Assembly (NCBI GenBank): GCA_009921985.1
Contig: RFWS01000022.1
Coordinates: 1 to 13,350, forward strand
Length of the DNA stretch: 13,350 nt
DNA from: a bacterium
GTDB lineage: Bacteria > Verrucomicrobiota > Verrucomicrobiia > Methylacidiphilales > Verrucolacustridaceae
Reading direction: 5' to 3'
In this document: one piece after another, positions 1 to 6,500 of the stretch
Numbering within the stretch: position 1 is the stretch's first letter
Layout: each line of letters starts with the position of its first letter
The notes under the pieces: model-generated
What the model was told of the DNA's origin: nothing
Database searches by the model: none
The model's input: only the letters and a program-made list of their open reading frames with translations
Program-made: the position numbers and the translations under genes

Positions 1-1
1 C

Positions 2-74
2 TAGCCCTAACGGGGCTCGAACCCGTGCTCCGGCCTTGAGAGGGCCGTGTCCTAACCAGCTAGACGATAGGGCC
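2..74 (-). tRNA. tRNA-Glu (anticodon CTC)
   Basis: Read on the minus strand, the stretch folds as a complete cloverleaf. The acceptor strand GGCCCTA pairs with TAGGGCT. The D arm is GTCTAGCTGGTTAGGAC, the anticodon stem CGGCC/GGCCG encloses the loop CTCTCAA, the variable region has 4 nt, and the T arm is ACGGG-TTCGAGC-CCCGT. The anticodon CTC reads GAG, so the tRNA carries glutamate. The first acceptor pair is a G-U wobble, which is slightly unusual. The base after the discriminator A is G, so the CCA end is not encoded and must be added by the CCA-adding enzyme. The gene lies 68 bp downstream of glmS on the same strand and has its own candidate promoter. Seen directly in the sequence; the identity is secure. 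Confidence 0.96.
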
Positions 75-86
75 GTGGAACCAAGT

Positions 87-115
87 AGGATACCTTCCGC
101 AGAGTCCCGGAGCAA
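87..115 (-). promoter_or_regulatory. Candidate sigma70-type promoter of tRNA-Glu
   Basis: On the minus strand, TTGCTC (110-115) and TATCCT (87-92) are separated by exactly 17 bp. They match the -35 consensus at 3 of 6 positions and the -10 consensus at 4 of 6. The -10 box ends 12 nt before the mature 5' end of the tRNA, the same distance as in the tRNA-Gly promoter of this window. That agreement is the main support, because each box alone is weak. Read-through from glmS is the alternative source of transcript. Confidence 0.4.
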
Positions 116-142
116 TCCCCAAGGGATGTCCGGAATCCGGGG

Positions 143-1990
143 TTATTCCACGGTGACCGATTTGGCTAAATTGCGCGGTTTGTCGACGTCCCGACCCAGT
201 GCCACGGCCGTGTGATAGGAGAAAAGCTGGAGGGGGATCACGTTGAGAATGGGTTGGATCAGCTCATGGGTCCGTGGAACGGAAAAAACGGCATCGGCCA
301 TGCCGGCAATCTTCGTGTCGCCTTCGTGGGCGACGGCCAAAACGGGCCCACCCCGGGCCTTGATCTCCTGCAGGCTGCCCAAATTTTTGTCGTAAACCCC
401 GTCATGGGTGGCGATCAGCACGGTTGGGGTCTCCTTGTCGATCAGGGCGATCACCCCGTGCTTCAACTCCGCGCTTGGGTATCCCTCCGCATGCACGTAG
501 GTGACCTCTTTCATTTTCAGTGCGCCCTCCAGGGCAATCGGAAAGTTCGCGAGACGCCCCAAAAACAGCATGGAGTGGGCTTGGGCATACTTGTGTGCGA
601 TAGCCCGGATCTTTTCCGATTGCTTCAGCAGGCTGTGGATGTGTTCGGGAAGCCTATCCAGGGCGTTGAGAATCTCGCGCCCGTGGGCGGCGGACAGGGA
701 ATGCAACCGACCCAACAAAAGGCTGAGCAGGGTGAAGATGACGACCTGCGACGTGAAGGATTTGGTGGCGGCAACCCCGATCTCCGGTCCCGCATGCATA
801 TAGACACCACCGTCACTTTCGCGGGCGATCGTGCTGGAGACGTTGTTGCAGATGCCCAGACAACGGAATCCGCGGCGTTTGGCTTCCCGCAAGGCGCCCA
901 GCGTGTCGGCCGTTTCCCCGGACTGGCTGACGGCGAAGAAAAGCGTCTTCTCATGAACCGGGGAGTCGCCGTACCGGAACTCACTGGCGTGCTGGGTGTC
1001 CACGGGGATTTTGGCGAGCGTTTCAATTAGGTACTTTCCAACCATTCCCGCATGCAGCGCGGTGCCGCAACCCAGGACAAAAATGCGCTCCACCTCGCGG
1101 AGTTCTTCCGTGGAGAGGTTGAGTCCGCCCAGCTTGGCGGTGGCTTCGTCGGGGTCGAGGCGGCCGCGGAAGGCGCTCCGGACAGTTTCCGCCTGCTCAA
1201 AGATTTCCTTTAGCATGAAGTGTGGATGGGCTCCTTTGTCACTGGCCGCCGCCCCGCCTTCAATTTCCTCCACACGGATGTCGGCCTTTTGTCCCAGGGG
1301 CGAGGCGACATCAAACCGGTCGGCGTGCAGGGCTACCACTTCCTGATCCTGTAGAACGACGACCCGGTTGGTGTAGGGGGCCAGGGCCTGGGAGTCACTC
1401 GCGAGAAAGTTCTCCCCGTTGCCTACGCCGATGACGAGAGGACTTCCGCGGCGGGCTCCCACGACGAGGCCGGGCAGGTCGGAGTGAATCACTGCGATGC
1501 CAAGGGTGCCCTGCACCTGGGTCAATGCCTTGCGGACGGCGTCGATGAGCTTCTTTTCCCCCTTCTCCTTGCTGGCCTCAAAAGTGTCGCCGAGTAGATG
1601 GGCCAGAATTTCCGTGTCGGTGTCCGAAAGGAATTTGTGCCCGGATTTGGTCAGCTGGCCCTTCAACTCGAGATAATTTTCGATCACCCCGTTGTGTACC
1701 AAGGCCAGCTTTCCGGAGGCATCCAGGTGCGGATGGGCGTTGGTGTCGGTGGGAGCCCCGTGGGTGGCCCAACGGGTGTGGCTGATGCCAGACTTCCCAT
1801 TCACCGGTTTGGAGCGGCAGGCCTTGGCCAGTTCCTCGATCCGGCCGCTCTTTTTACGAACCTCGACTCCTTTTCCGTTCAGAATGGCGAGACCGGCGGA
1901 GTCATAGCCGCGGTACTCCAGTCTCCCCAGCGCATCCAGGAGGATGGGTTGGGCGTCACGGGGACCAACGTAGGCGACAATTCCGCACAT
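143..1990 (-). CDS. glmS: Glutamine-fructose-6-phosphate aminotransferase (isomerizing)
   Basis: GlmS converts fructose-6-phosphate and glutamine to glucosamine-6-phosphate and glutamate in the cytosol, the first step toward UDP-GlcNAc for peptidoglycan and LPS. The 615 residues are close to the usual length of about 610. The N-terminal class II glutamine amidotransferase domain begins MCGIVAYVG, with Cys2 as the expected nucleophile after Met removal, and has SHTRWATHG at 70-78. Two SIS sugar-phosphate domains follow: VLGCGTALHAG near 305-315, SQSGETADTLGALREAK at 355-371, and GPEIGVAATKSFTSQ at 401-415. EGALKMKEVTYVHAEGY sits at 488-504, and the family's typical end DVDKPRNLAKSVTVE at 601-615. 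The ATG at 1990 is fixed by the need for Cys2. No Shine-Dalgarno sequence precedes it, and there is no room for a glmS ribozyme in the 41 bp to the divergent glgC. Identity is certain from family motifs. Confidence 0.98.
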   Translation of the reverse strand: MCGIVAYVGPRDAQPILLDALGRLEYRGYDSAGLAILNGKGVEVRKKSGRIEELAKACRSKPVNGKSGISHTRWATHGAPTDTNAHPHLDASGKLALVHNGVIENYLELKGQLTKSGHKFLSDTDTEILAHLLGDTFEASKEKGEKKLIDAVRKALTQVQGTLGIAVIHSDLPGLVVGARRGSPLVIGVGNGENFLASDSQALAPYTNRVVVLQDQEVVALHADRFDVASPLGQKADIRVEEIEGGAAASDKGAHPHFMLKEIFEQAETVRSAFRGRLDPDEATAKLGGLNLSTEELREVERIFVLGCGTALHAGMVGKYLIETLAKIPVDTQHASEFRYGDSPVHEKTLFFAVSQSGETADTLGALREAKRRGFRCLGICNNVSSTIARESDGGVYMHAGPEIGVAATKSFTSQVVIFTLLSLLLGRLHSLSAAHGREILNALDRLPEHIHSLLKQSEKIRAIAHKYAQAHSMLFLGRLANFPIALEGALKMKEVTYVHAEGYPSAELKHGVIALIDKETPTVLIATHDGVYDKNLGSLQEIKARGGPVLAVAHEGDTKIAGMADAVFSVPRTHELIQPILNVIPLQLFSYHTAVALGRDVDKPRNLAKSVTVE

Positions 1991-1999
1991 CGTGCACTT

Positions 2000-2028
2000 G
2001 TTCTACATTTTTACGTAGATAGGGTCAA
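2000..2028 (-). promoter_or_regulatory. Candidate glmS promoter, with short leader and palindromic spacer
   Basis: On the minus strand TTGACC (2023-2028, 5 of 6 to consensus) and TAGAAC (2000-2005, 4 of 6) are 17 bp apart. A start about 7 nt past the -10 would fall near 1993, leaving only a few leader bases before the glmS ATG at 1990. This fits the missing Shine-Dalgarno sequence and suggests a nearly leaderless mRNA. An inverted repeat TCTAC-8 nt-GTAGA (2002-2019) lies across the spacer and -10, where a repressor could bind. The -35 box covers the bases just upstream of the glgC start. Boxes and repeat are seen; the function is inferred. Confidence 0.5.
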
Positions 2029-2031
2029 TGA

Positions 2032-3318
2032 ATGAGCCCGACGGGAAATTCCGGTCCAGATCAGGTGATCACGGTGATTTTGGGGGGAGGGGAGGGAAAC
2101 CGCCTCTTTCCGCTGACCCGTGACCGTGCCAAGCCGGCCGTGCCCATCGGGGGGAAATACCGGCTCGTCGATATTCCCATCAGCTTAAGTTTGAACTCCG
2201 GCATTAAGCGCATCTTTCTCCTTACCCAATACCTCAGCTCCTCCCTGCATCGCCACGTTCAGCAGGCCTACCGGTTCGACGACTTTATTCCCCGCGGCTT
2301 CATCGAAATTGTGGCCGCCCAAAAAACCCGGGAAGCCACCAACTGGTTCCAGGGCACCGCCGATGCCGTCCGTCAGGGGTTGATTCATTTCGACAACCAT
2401 CCTCATGAGCACGTCCTCATCCTCTCCGGCGACCAGCTCTACCGGATGGACTTCCGGAAAATGCTCGAACGCCACGAATCCACCGGGGCGGATATCACCA
2501 TCGCGGCTCTGCCGGTCGATCGCGAGAGTGCCCCGCGTCTTGGGTTGCTGCGCGTGGATGGCCAGCACCGGATCACGGAGTTCGTGGAAAAGCCCAAGGA
2601 TCCCAAGATCCTCGACGCCTTAGCCGCCGCACCGGGCTTGCCTAAGGATCGTCCGTTTTTGGCCTCCATGGGAATTTATATCTTCCGGCGTGAAGTACTC
2701 CGCGACTGTCTGGCCAAAACCCAGGGGGACGATTTCGGAAAAAATATCCTTCCCGCCGCGATCCGGGATCGAAAGGTCGCCGCCTTCCTTTATGACGGCT
2801 ACTGGGAGGATATCGGCACGATTGGCTCCTTTTACCGGGCCAACCTGGATCTGCTTGCGCCTGTGCCGAAGTTTGATTTTGGGCTGAACGTGGCGCCGAT
2901 CTACACCCGGGCACGGTTTTTACCCGGTTCCGTGGTGGAAAACAGCCAGGTGATCCGTGCGATCATTTCGGACGGCTGCATGATTCTCCGCAGCGTGTTG
3001 GACGATGCCGTCGTGGGGATCCGGCAAAGGATTGGATCGGAGTGCAAGATCCGGCGCTCGATCCTGATGGGGGCCGATTTCTTTGAAACCCCGATCCAAC
3101 GTCAGGAAAATGCCCGGGCCAATCTTCCGGATGTGGGGATCGGCGGCGGCAGCGTGATTGAGGACGCCATCGTGGACAAAAACGTGCGGATTGGTCGCCG
3201 GGTGACGATCCGGGCCTCCGGGAAGCCGGCGGAAATGGATGGGCCGAATTTCTACGTCCGGGACGGTATCGTGATCATTCCCAAGGGTGCGGTGGTCCCG
3301 GACGGAACGGTGATCTAG
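2032..3318 (+). CDS. glgC: Glucose-1-phosphate adenylyltransferase (ADP-glucose pyrophosphorylase), cyanobacterial/plant type
   Basis: GlgC makes ADP-glucose and pyrophosphate from ATP and glucose-1-phosphate, the committed step of bacterial glycogen synthesis. It normally works as a cytosolic tetramer. The N-terminal nucleotidyltransferase domain shows LGGGEGNRLFPLTRDRAKP at 17-35, PIGGKYRLVDIP at 38-49, WFQGTADAVRQ at 105-115, and SGDQLYRMD at 132-140. FVEKPKD at 184-190 and YWEDIGTI at 257-264 hold sugar-phosphate residues of the family. A left-handed beta-helix domain follows from about 295. The end (ADFFET, NARANLPDVGIG, DKNVRIG, DGIVIIPKGAVVPDGTVI) resembles cyanobacterial and plant enzymes more than the Escherichia coli enzyme. 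Length 428 is normal. The ATG at 2032 is chosen because the ATG at 2028 is out of frame and ends after 31 codons. No other glycogen gene lies in the window. Confidence 0.96.
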   Translation: MSPTGNSGPDQVITVILGGGEGNRLFPLTRDRAKPAVPIGGKYRLVDIPISLSLNSGIKRIFLLTQYLSSSLHRHVQQAYRFDDFIPRGFIEIVAAQKTREATNWFQGTADAVRQGLIHFDNHPHEHVLILSGDQLYRMDFRKMLERHESTGADITIAALPVDRESAPRLGLLRVDGQHRITEFVEKPKDPKILDALAAAPGLPKDRPFLASMGIYIFRREVLRDCLAKTQGDDFGKNILPAAIRDRKVAAFLYDGYWEDIGTIGSFYRANLDLLAPVPKFDFGLNVAPIYTRARFLPGSVVENSQVIRAIISDGCMILRSVLDDAVVGIRQRIGSECKIRRSILMGADFFETPIQRQENARANLPDVGIGGGSVIEDAIVDKNVRIGRRVTIRASGKPAEMDGPNFYVRDGIVIIPKGAVVPDGTVI

Positions 3319-3332
3319 ATTTTTAAAAACGT

Positions 3333-3361
3333 TTGTGTTTTCGTGCCGAGCACGGGATAAT
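3333..3361 (+). promoter_or_regulatory. Candidate promoter of tRNA-Gly
   Basis: TTGTGT (3333-3338) and GATAAT (3356-3361, 5 of 6 to consensus) are separated by 17 bp, and the -10 ends 12 nt before the mature tRNA. The spacer holds a perfect short inverted repeat, CGTGC-CGA-GCACG (3342-3354). The repeat could be an operator or the remains of a glgC terminator, but no T-tract follows it. The agreement of spacing with the tRNA-Glu promoter strengthens the call. Confidence 0.5.
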
Positions 3362-3373
3362 TTCTTCAAGTCA

Positions 3374-3444
3374 GCGGGCGTGATGTAATGGTAGCCTGCG
3401 AGCTTCCCAAGCTTGATGCGAGGGTTCGATTCCCTCCGCCCGCA
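3374..3444 (+). tRNA. tRNA-Gly (anticodon CCC)
   Basis: The stretch forms a 71 nt cloverleaf. The acceptor GCGGGCG pairs with CGCCCGC and the discriminator is A. The D loop contains AATGGTA, typical of tRNA-Gly. The anticodon stem CGAGC/GCTTG encloses TTCCCAA, and the T arm is AGGGTTCGATTCCCT. The anticodon CCC reads GGG. The layout closely resembles the E. coli glyU product. CCA is not encoded (CAT follows). The gene lies 55 bp downstream of glgC. tRNA 3' ends are common integration sites, but no repeated 3' end of this tRNA and no integrase was seen downstream. Confidence 0.96.
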
Positions 3445-3497
3445 CATTCACCCAAGGGGCGAAGGCCGAGGATCCTTTCCGCCTGCTTGGAAGGGAA

Positions 3498-3896
3498 TTA
3501 CAAGCGTCCGGGACTGTTTGAAAAACGCGCGGTTTGTTTGCCGGGCAAGCGCAAAATTCCCGTGCGTTCTGCCCATTCCGCCCGGCGAACCAATTCCCGC
3601 AAAGAAAGCCCGTCCACCGCCGCAGAGTTTAAGAAAGGTTCTGACCAACCCCTCCGAGCATCAAGAAACCGGGCAACGACTCCAAAGGCGCGAACGACCC
3701 GGGCGTATTTTTCCGGATCCAACCGTGTGCTGCAAAAGGCGAGGGTATCCTGGAACTCCTTTGGCGTGCGGGAGTGAATCGTAGTTTCCATCGGATGGGA
3801 GGACCAAGGATAAGGCTCATCGGGGCGACCCCCTGGATTGCCAAGGACGGGAAAGTGGGAAAACAAGAGCAGAAACAGGGCAACCCGAATGTTCAT
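3498..3896 (-). CDS. Small secreted hypothetical protein
   Basis: I do not recognise a family for this 132-residue protein. The N-terminus MNIRVALFLLLFSHFPVLGN has a short positive region, a hydrophobic core at 5-12, and a plausible signal peptidase I site after Gly19, so export is likely. The mature part is mixed and charged, with an Arg-rich stretch around 60-105 (RVVRAFGVVARFLDARRGW, then LRELVRRAEWAERTG) that looks helical. It contains one Cys (residue 55) and no lipobox. Codon usage, with many G or C third positions, resembles the neighbours. The ATG at 3896 is preferred because it yields the signal peptide; only weak GTGA lies upstream. It converges with tRNA-Gly and diverges from rmuC. 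Plus-strand open frames in the same place run into the tRNA and look like shadows. Confidence 0.65.
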   Translation of the reverse strand: MNIRVALFLLLFSHFPVLGNPGGRPDEPYPWSSHPMETTIHSRTPKEFQDTLAFCSTRLDPEKYARVVRAFGVVARFLDARRGWSEPFLNSAAVDGLSLRELVRRAEWAERTGILRLPGKQTARFSNSPGRL

Positions 3897-4095
3897 ATGG
3901 TCACTCTGGATACGCTCGGCACATCGTCCGAAGGCAAAACTTCAAGTTATTCACCACCCCGCGCACCACGCAGAAGAAACAAAAAGACGTTAAGAACAGT
4001 TTCGAGTCGGACGGCATTTGTCCTAGGAGGACAAGGATCCTAGGAATGAAGATGAAGTTTGACCTATGGTTGCCGGCAAGGAGGCTTGCGCGAAG
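3897..4095. other. Intergenic region between the secreted orphan gene and rmuC
   Basis: About 200 bp separate the two divergent genes and should carry both promoters. The most structured part is the TCCTAGGA inverted repeat at 4021-4045. A weak -35/-10 pair, TTGTCC (4018-4023) and TAGGAA (4041-4046) with a 17 bp spacer, overlaps that repeat on the plus strand. No convincing promoter was found for the minus-strand gene. If rmuC starts at the upstream ATG (4066), this region is 30 bp shorter. Confidence 0.35.
4021..4045. repeat. Inverted repeat of two TCCTAGGA octamers
   Basis: TCCTAGGA occurs at 4021-4028 and again at 4038-4045. Each octamer is its own reverse complement, so the pair is both a direct and an inverted repeat, with a 9 nt spacer (4029-4037). 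As RNA it could form an 8 bp stem. A smaller hairpin, GTCCT-AGG-AGGAC (4020-4032), competes with it. No T-tract follows in either direction, so a terminator is unlikely. Its place just before rmuC, over a weak promoter-like pair, fits a dimeric regulator site or a leader structure, but this is inference. Confidence 0.6.
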
Positions 4096-5346
4096 ATGAT
4101 CACAGCTTTGGCTGCTATGGTGGGCTGGGTGGTGGGAGTAGGCGTGGCCTACGCCTTTTTATCGGGTCGGCTCGGTCGGGCGGAAGGGGAAGCGGAGGTC
4201 TTGAGGGGGAGGATGGGGGAAGCGGAGCGTTTGCGGCAACAGGCAGAAACACAGGCGCAGGCAGCGCGCGAGGGATTGGCCCGGACGGAGGCGGAACGTC
4301 AGGCGGCGGAGAGAGTGCTGCTGGAGACCCGGCAGGAAAAAGAACAGCTCGCAGCCAAACTGCAGACGGAGATGCGGGCGATGGCCCAGCAACTGGTGGC
4401 GGAAGGAACCCGGCGGTTGGCGGAAGACAACCGGACCCAGGTGGGGATCGAACTGCGGCCGCTGCTGACCCGGATTGAGGATTTCCGGAAAAGGGCGGAC
4501 GAGATTCATACGGCCGAAACCGGAATGCAGAGCGACCTGCGCCGGGAGATTCGGCAGATCCAGGCGATGAGCACCCAGCTGGGCACGGAGACCCACCGGT
4601 TGACCCATGCCCTGAAAAATGACTCCGGCACCCGGGGGCGTTGGGGAGAGATGGTGTTGGAAAGGACGCTGGAGGTTTCCGGCCTGGAAAAGGGAAGGGA
4701 ATACAAGACCCAGGAGTCGGCCGACCGAAAGCGGATGGATGCGGTGATTTTCCTGCCGGAGGACCGGGCGGTGATTGTCGACAGCAAGGCGCCGTTGGTG
4801 GATTACGAAGCCTACTGCGCAGCCACCGAACCGGCGGAACAGGAAAAACACCTCAAGGCCCATGCGACGGCGGTCCGGCGCTTTATTGATGATCTTTCGG
4901 GGAAGAGTTATCCGGACCTGTTGCAGGGCAAGTCGCCTGATTTCACGGTGATGTTCATCCCGATCGAGCCGGCGTTCGGGGCGGCCCTGCGAGGGGACAA
5001 GGACCTGCTGGAGTATGCCTTCGAAAAGCGGATCGTGCTGAGTACCCCCAGCACGCTGATGGCGACCCTGCGCACGATCGCAAACGTCTGGAAGATCGAA
5101 CGACAGAACAAGAATGTGCAGGAGATCGCGCGGCTAGGGGGAAAGCTGCACGACGATCTGGTGAACTTCGTGGAAGACTTAAAGGATACGGCCACGGCGT
5201 TGGAGAAGGCCCGGGAGGCGCATGATTCCGCGATGAGGAAGCTGACGGAGAAAAGGGGGAATATCCTGGCAACCGCCGATAAATTAAGGGAATTGGGAGC
5301 GAAGACGGAAAAGCGGGTCCAGCTTCCCGGTCATAATACAGAGTGA
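4096..5346 (+). CDS. rmuC: DNA recombination protein RmuC homolog
   Basis: RmuC proteins are membrane-anchored, coiled-coil, nuclease-like proteins first linked to limiting recombination at inverted repeats; their exact biochemistry is poorly defined. From this start (416 residues) there is one N-terminal transmembrane helix (about 1-22). A long Ala/Glu/Arg/Gln-rich coiled coil follows to about 110. The RmuC core then shows GRWGEMVLERTLEVSGL (181-197), MDAVIFLPEDRAVIVDSKAPL (214-234, with the conserved DSK), PDFTVMFIPIEPAFGAAL (281-298), and STPSTLMATLRTIANVWK (316-333). A C-terminal KRGNILATADKLRELGAKTEK lies near 386-406. I prefer the ATG at 4096 because AAGGAGG (4078-4084), the only strong Shine-Dalgarno in the window, lies 11 nt upstream and the membrane helix then begins the protein. 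An ATG at 4066 would add 10 residues. The AI-2E family gene follows after 32 bp. Confidence 0.94.
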   Translation: MITALAAMVGWVVGVGVAYAFLSGRLGRAEGEAEVLRGRMGEAERLRQQAETQAQAAREGLARTEAERQAAERVLLETRQEKEQLAAKLQTEMRAMAQQLVAEGTRRLAEDNRTQVGIELRPLLTRIEDFRKRADEIHTAETGMQSDLRREIRQIQAMSTQLGTETHRLTHALKNDSGTRGRWGEMVLERTLEVSGLEKGREYKTQESADRKRMDAVIFLPEDRAVIVDSKAPLVDYEAYCAATEPAEQEKHLKAHATAVRRFIDDLSGKSYPDLLQGKSPDFTVMFIPIEPAFGAALRGDKDLLEYAFEKRIVLSTPSTLMATLRTIANVWKIERQNKNVQEIARLGGKLHDDLVNFVEDLKDTATALEKAREAHDSAMRKLTEKRGNILATADKLRELGAKTEKRVQLPGHNTE

Positions 5347-5352
5347 CAGAAG

Positions 5353-5367
5353 GCGCCCTTCGGGCGC
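5353..5367 (+). other. GC hairpin between rmuC and the AI-2E family gene
   Basis: GCGCCC-TTC-GGGCGC is a perfect 6 bp stem lying 6 nt after the rmuC stop. AAAATTAAT follows instead of a T-tract, so it is not a standard intrinsic terminator on the plus strand. It may be a weak terminator or an RNA-end stabiliser that lowers expression of the downstream gene. Confidence 0.4.
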
Positions 5368-5378
5368 AAAATTAATCC

Positions 5379-6500
5379 GTGAAGTTACAGGATCCCATGT
5401 TGCATCGCGTGGCCCTGGGGATCGGAATTATTCTGCTCATTCTTTCGTGTTTGGTAATTCTGCAGCCTTTTTTTGGCGCCATCCTCTGGGCCGTGATTCT
5501 TGCCGTAACTGCTTGGCCGGTTTTTCGCCGTCTGCGAAGCCGTTTCGGCGGCAAAAAAAACCTCGCGGCAGTTGTGACTAGTCTTCTCATCACCGTCTTG
5601 TGCTTGGTTCCCTTTACCTACGCCGTTGCCATGACGGCACACGCCTTTAAACCGGTCTCCCAACTGCTGGTGGATCTCTCCAAGGAGGACCTGCCACCGG
5701 CCCCGGAATGGCTGAAAAAAAACTCAGTGGGGGAGCTTCTGTATGAAAAATGGGAAAACTCCAGACTGAATCGCAAGCAGTTCATGGAGGATCTTCGGCC
5801 GTTCTTAAAACAGGGGGCCACCTGGCTCGCGGATGTTGCCCGTAGTGTGGGCGTGGGGCTTTTGGAGTTTTCCGTGGCGCTGGTGATCTGCGGCTTTTTC
5901 TTTGCGCATGGCGAAATTCTTTCCGACGTGGGGAAACGGGCCTTGGTTAAGCTGCTCGGGCCGGAAGGCGGGGATCTTGTGAATCTCGCGGGCAGGACGA
6001 TTCGAAGCGTCATGCTTGGAATTCTCGGGACCGCCGCTTTGCAGGCAGCCCTGATGGCCCTCGTTTTTTGGCTTTCCGGGGTCAAGCAGGTCATCCTGCT
6101 GGGGTTTGCCGGATTTATTTTTGCCAGCCTGCAACTGTCTTGTGCTTTTGTTTGGATCCCGGTTGCGGTCTGGCTTTTTCTCCAGGGGAACGTGCAATGG
6201 GCCATTCTTAATACCATGTGGGGAATCGGGGTGGTGGGTTTGATCGACAACTTCACCAAGCCATATCTGATCAGTCGCGGGAGCAATTTGCCCTTTGGCA
6301 TTATTTTTTTGGGGGTGATCGGGGGGTTTGTCGCTTACGGGTTCCTCGGGATTTTTTTCGGCGCCACCTTGATGGCCGTCGCCTTTCGCCTTCTCAAAGA
6401 ATGGCTCGCGGGGGATGTGGAGGAACCAAGTTTTGCCGTCGCTTCGCACTCCAGAGCCGCTGGGAAACCAACCCAAAGAAAACGCAAAAAGTCTTTATAA
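5379..6500 (+). CDS. AI-2E family transporter (PerM/YdiK-like membrane protein)
   Basis: This is a polytopic inner-membrane protein of the AI-2E transporter family (Pfam PF01594). The family is named after a proposed autoinducer-2 exporter, but members also act as sodium/proton antiporters or permeases, so the substrate here is unknown. The 373 residues show a hydrophobic pair at about 11-47, a third segment at 62-88, and a hydrophilic loop to about 155. Further membrane segments lie near 160-177, 208-235, 238-270 and 303-338. The family signature is the stretch GLIDNFTKPYLISRG with LPFGIIFLGVIGGFVAYGFLGIFFG (287-328). The tail is basic (KPTQRKRKKSL), likely cytosolic. The start is uncertain: GTG at 5379 has no Shine-Dalgarno, while ATG at 5397 has AGGA 4 nt upstream. 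It follows rmuC by 32 bp, probably in the same transcript. Confidence 0.9.
   Translation: MKLQDPMLHRVALGIGIILLILSCLVILQPFFGAILWAVILAVTAWPVFRRLRSRFGGKKNLAAVVTSLLITVLCLVPFTYAVAMTAHAFKPVSQLLVDLSKEDLPPAPEWLKKNSVGELLYEKWENSRLNRKQFMEDLRPFLKQGATWLADVARSVGVGLLEFSVALVICGFFFAHGEILSDVGKRALVKLLGPEGGDLVNLAGRTIRSVMLGILGTAALQAALMALVFWLSGVKQVILLGFAGFIFASLQLSCAFVWIPVAVWLFLQGNVQWAILNTMWGIGVVGLIDNFTKPYLISRGSNLPFGIIFLGVIGGFVAYGFLGIFFGATLMAVAFRLLKEWLAGDVEEPSFAVASHSRAAGKPTQRKRKKSL

Noticed and set aside
115..140. Short palindromes after glmS (ATCCC-CAA-GGGAT and CCGGA-A-TCCGG)
   Set aside because: The stems are short, no T-tract follows, and they overlap the candidate tRNA-Glu promoter, so a terminator call is not justified.
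212..1030. A 272-residue plus-strand open frame opposite glmS
   Set aside because: It is the antisense of a certain glmS gene and its translation has no family character.
1991..2031. glmS ribozyme or riboswitch
   Set aside because: The space to the divergent gene is only 41 bp, too short for the ribozyme, and the promoter seems to sit right at the start codon.
2028..2123. Upstream 31-codon open frame overlapping the glgC start (ATG at 2028)
   Set aside because: It is out of frame within glgC, has no ribosome site, and is most likely a chance result of the ATGAATG sequence.
3452..3490. Imperfect hairpin with CCAAG and CTTGG ends between tRNA-Gly and the convergent orphan gene
   Set aside because: It has several bulges and no T-tract on either strand; it could arise by chance in GC-rich DNA.
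3388..3784. Two overlapping plus-strand open frames (about 125 residues) starting within tRNA-Gly
   Set aside because: They start inside the tRNA gene, have low-complexity Arg/Pro-rich translations with no recognisable domain, and lie opposite the minus-strand frame with a signal peptide.
3374..4065. Possible integration site with an element at tRNA-Gly
   Set aside because: No integrase, no duplicate of the tRNA 3' end, and the following rmuC is a core gene.
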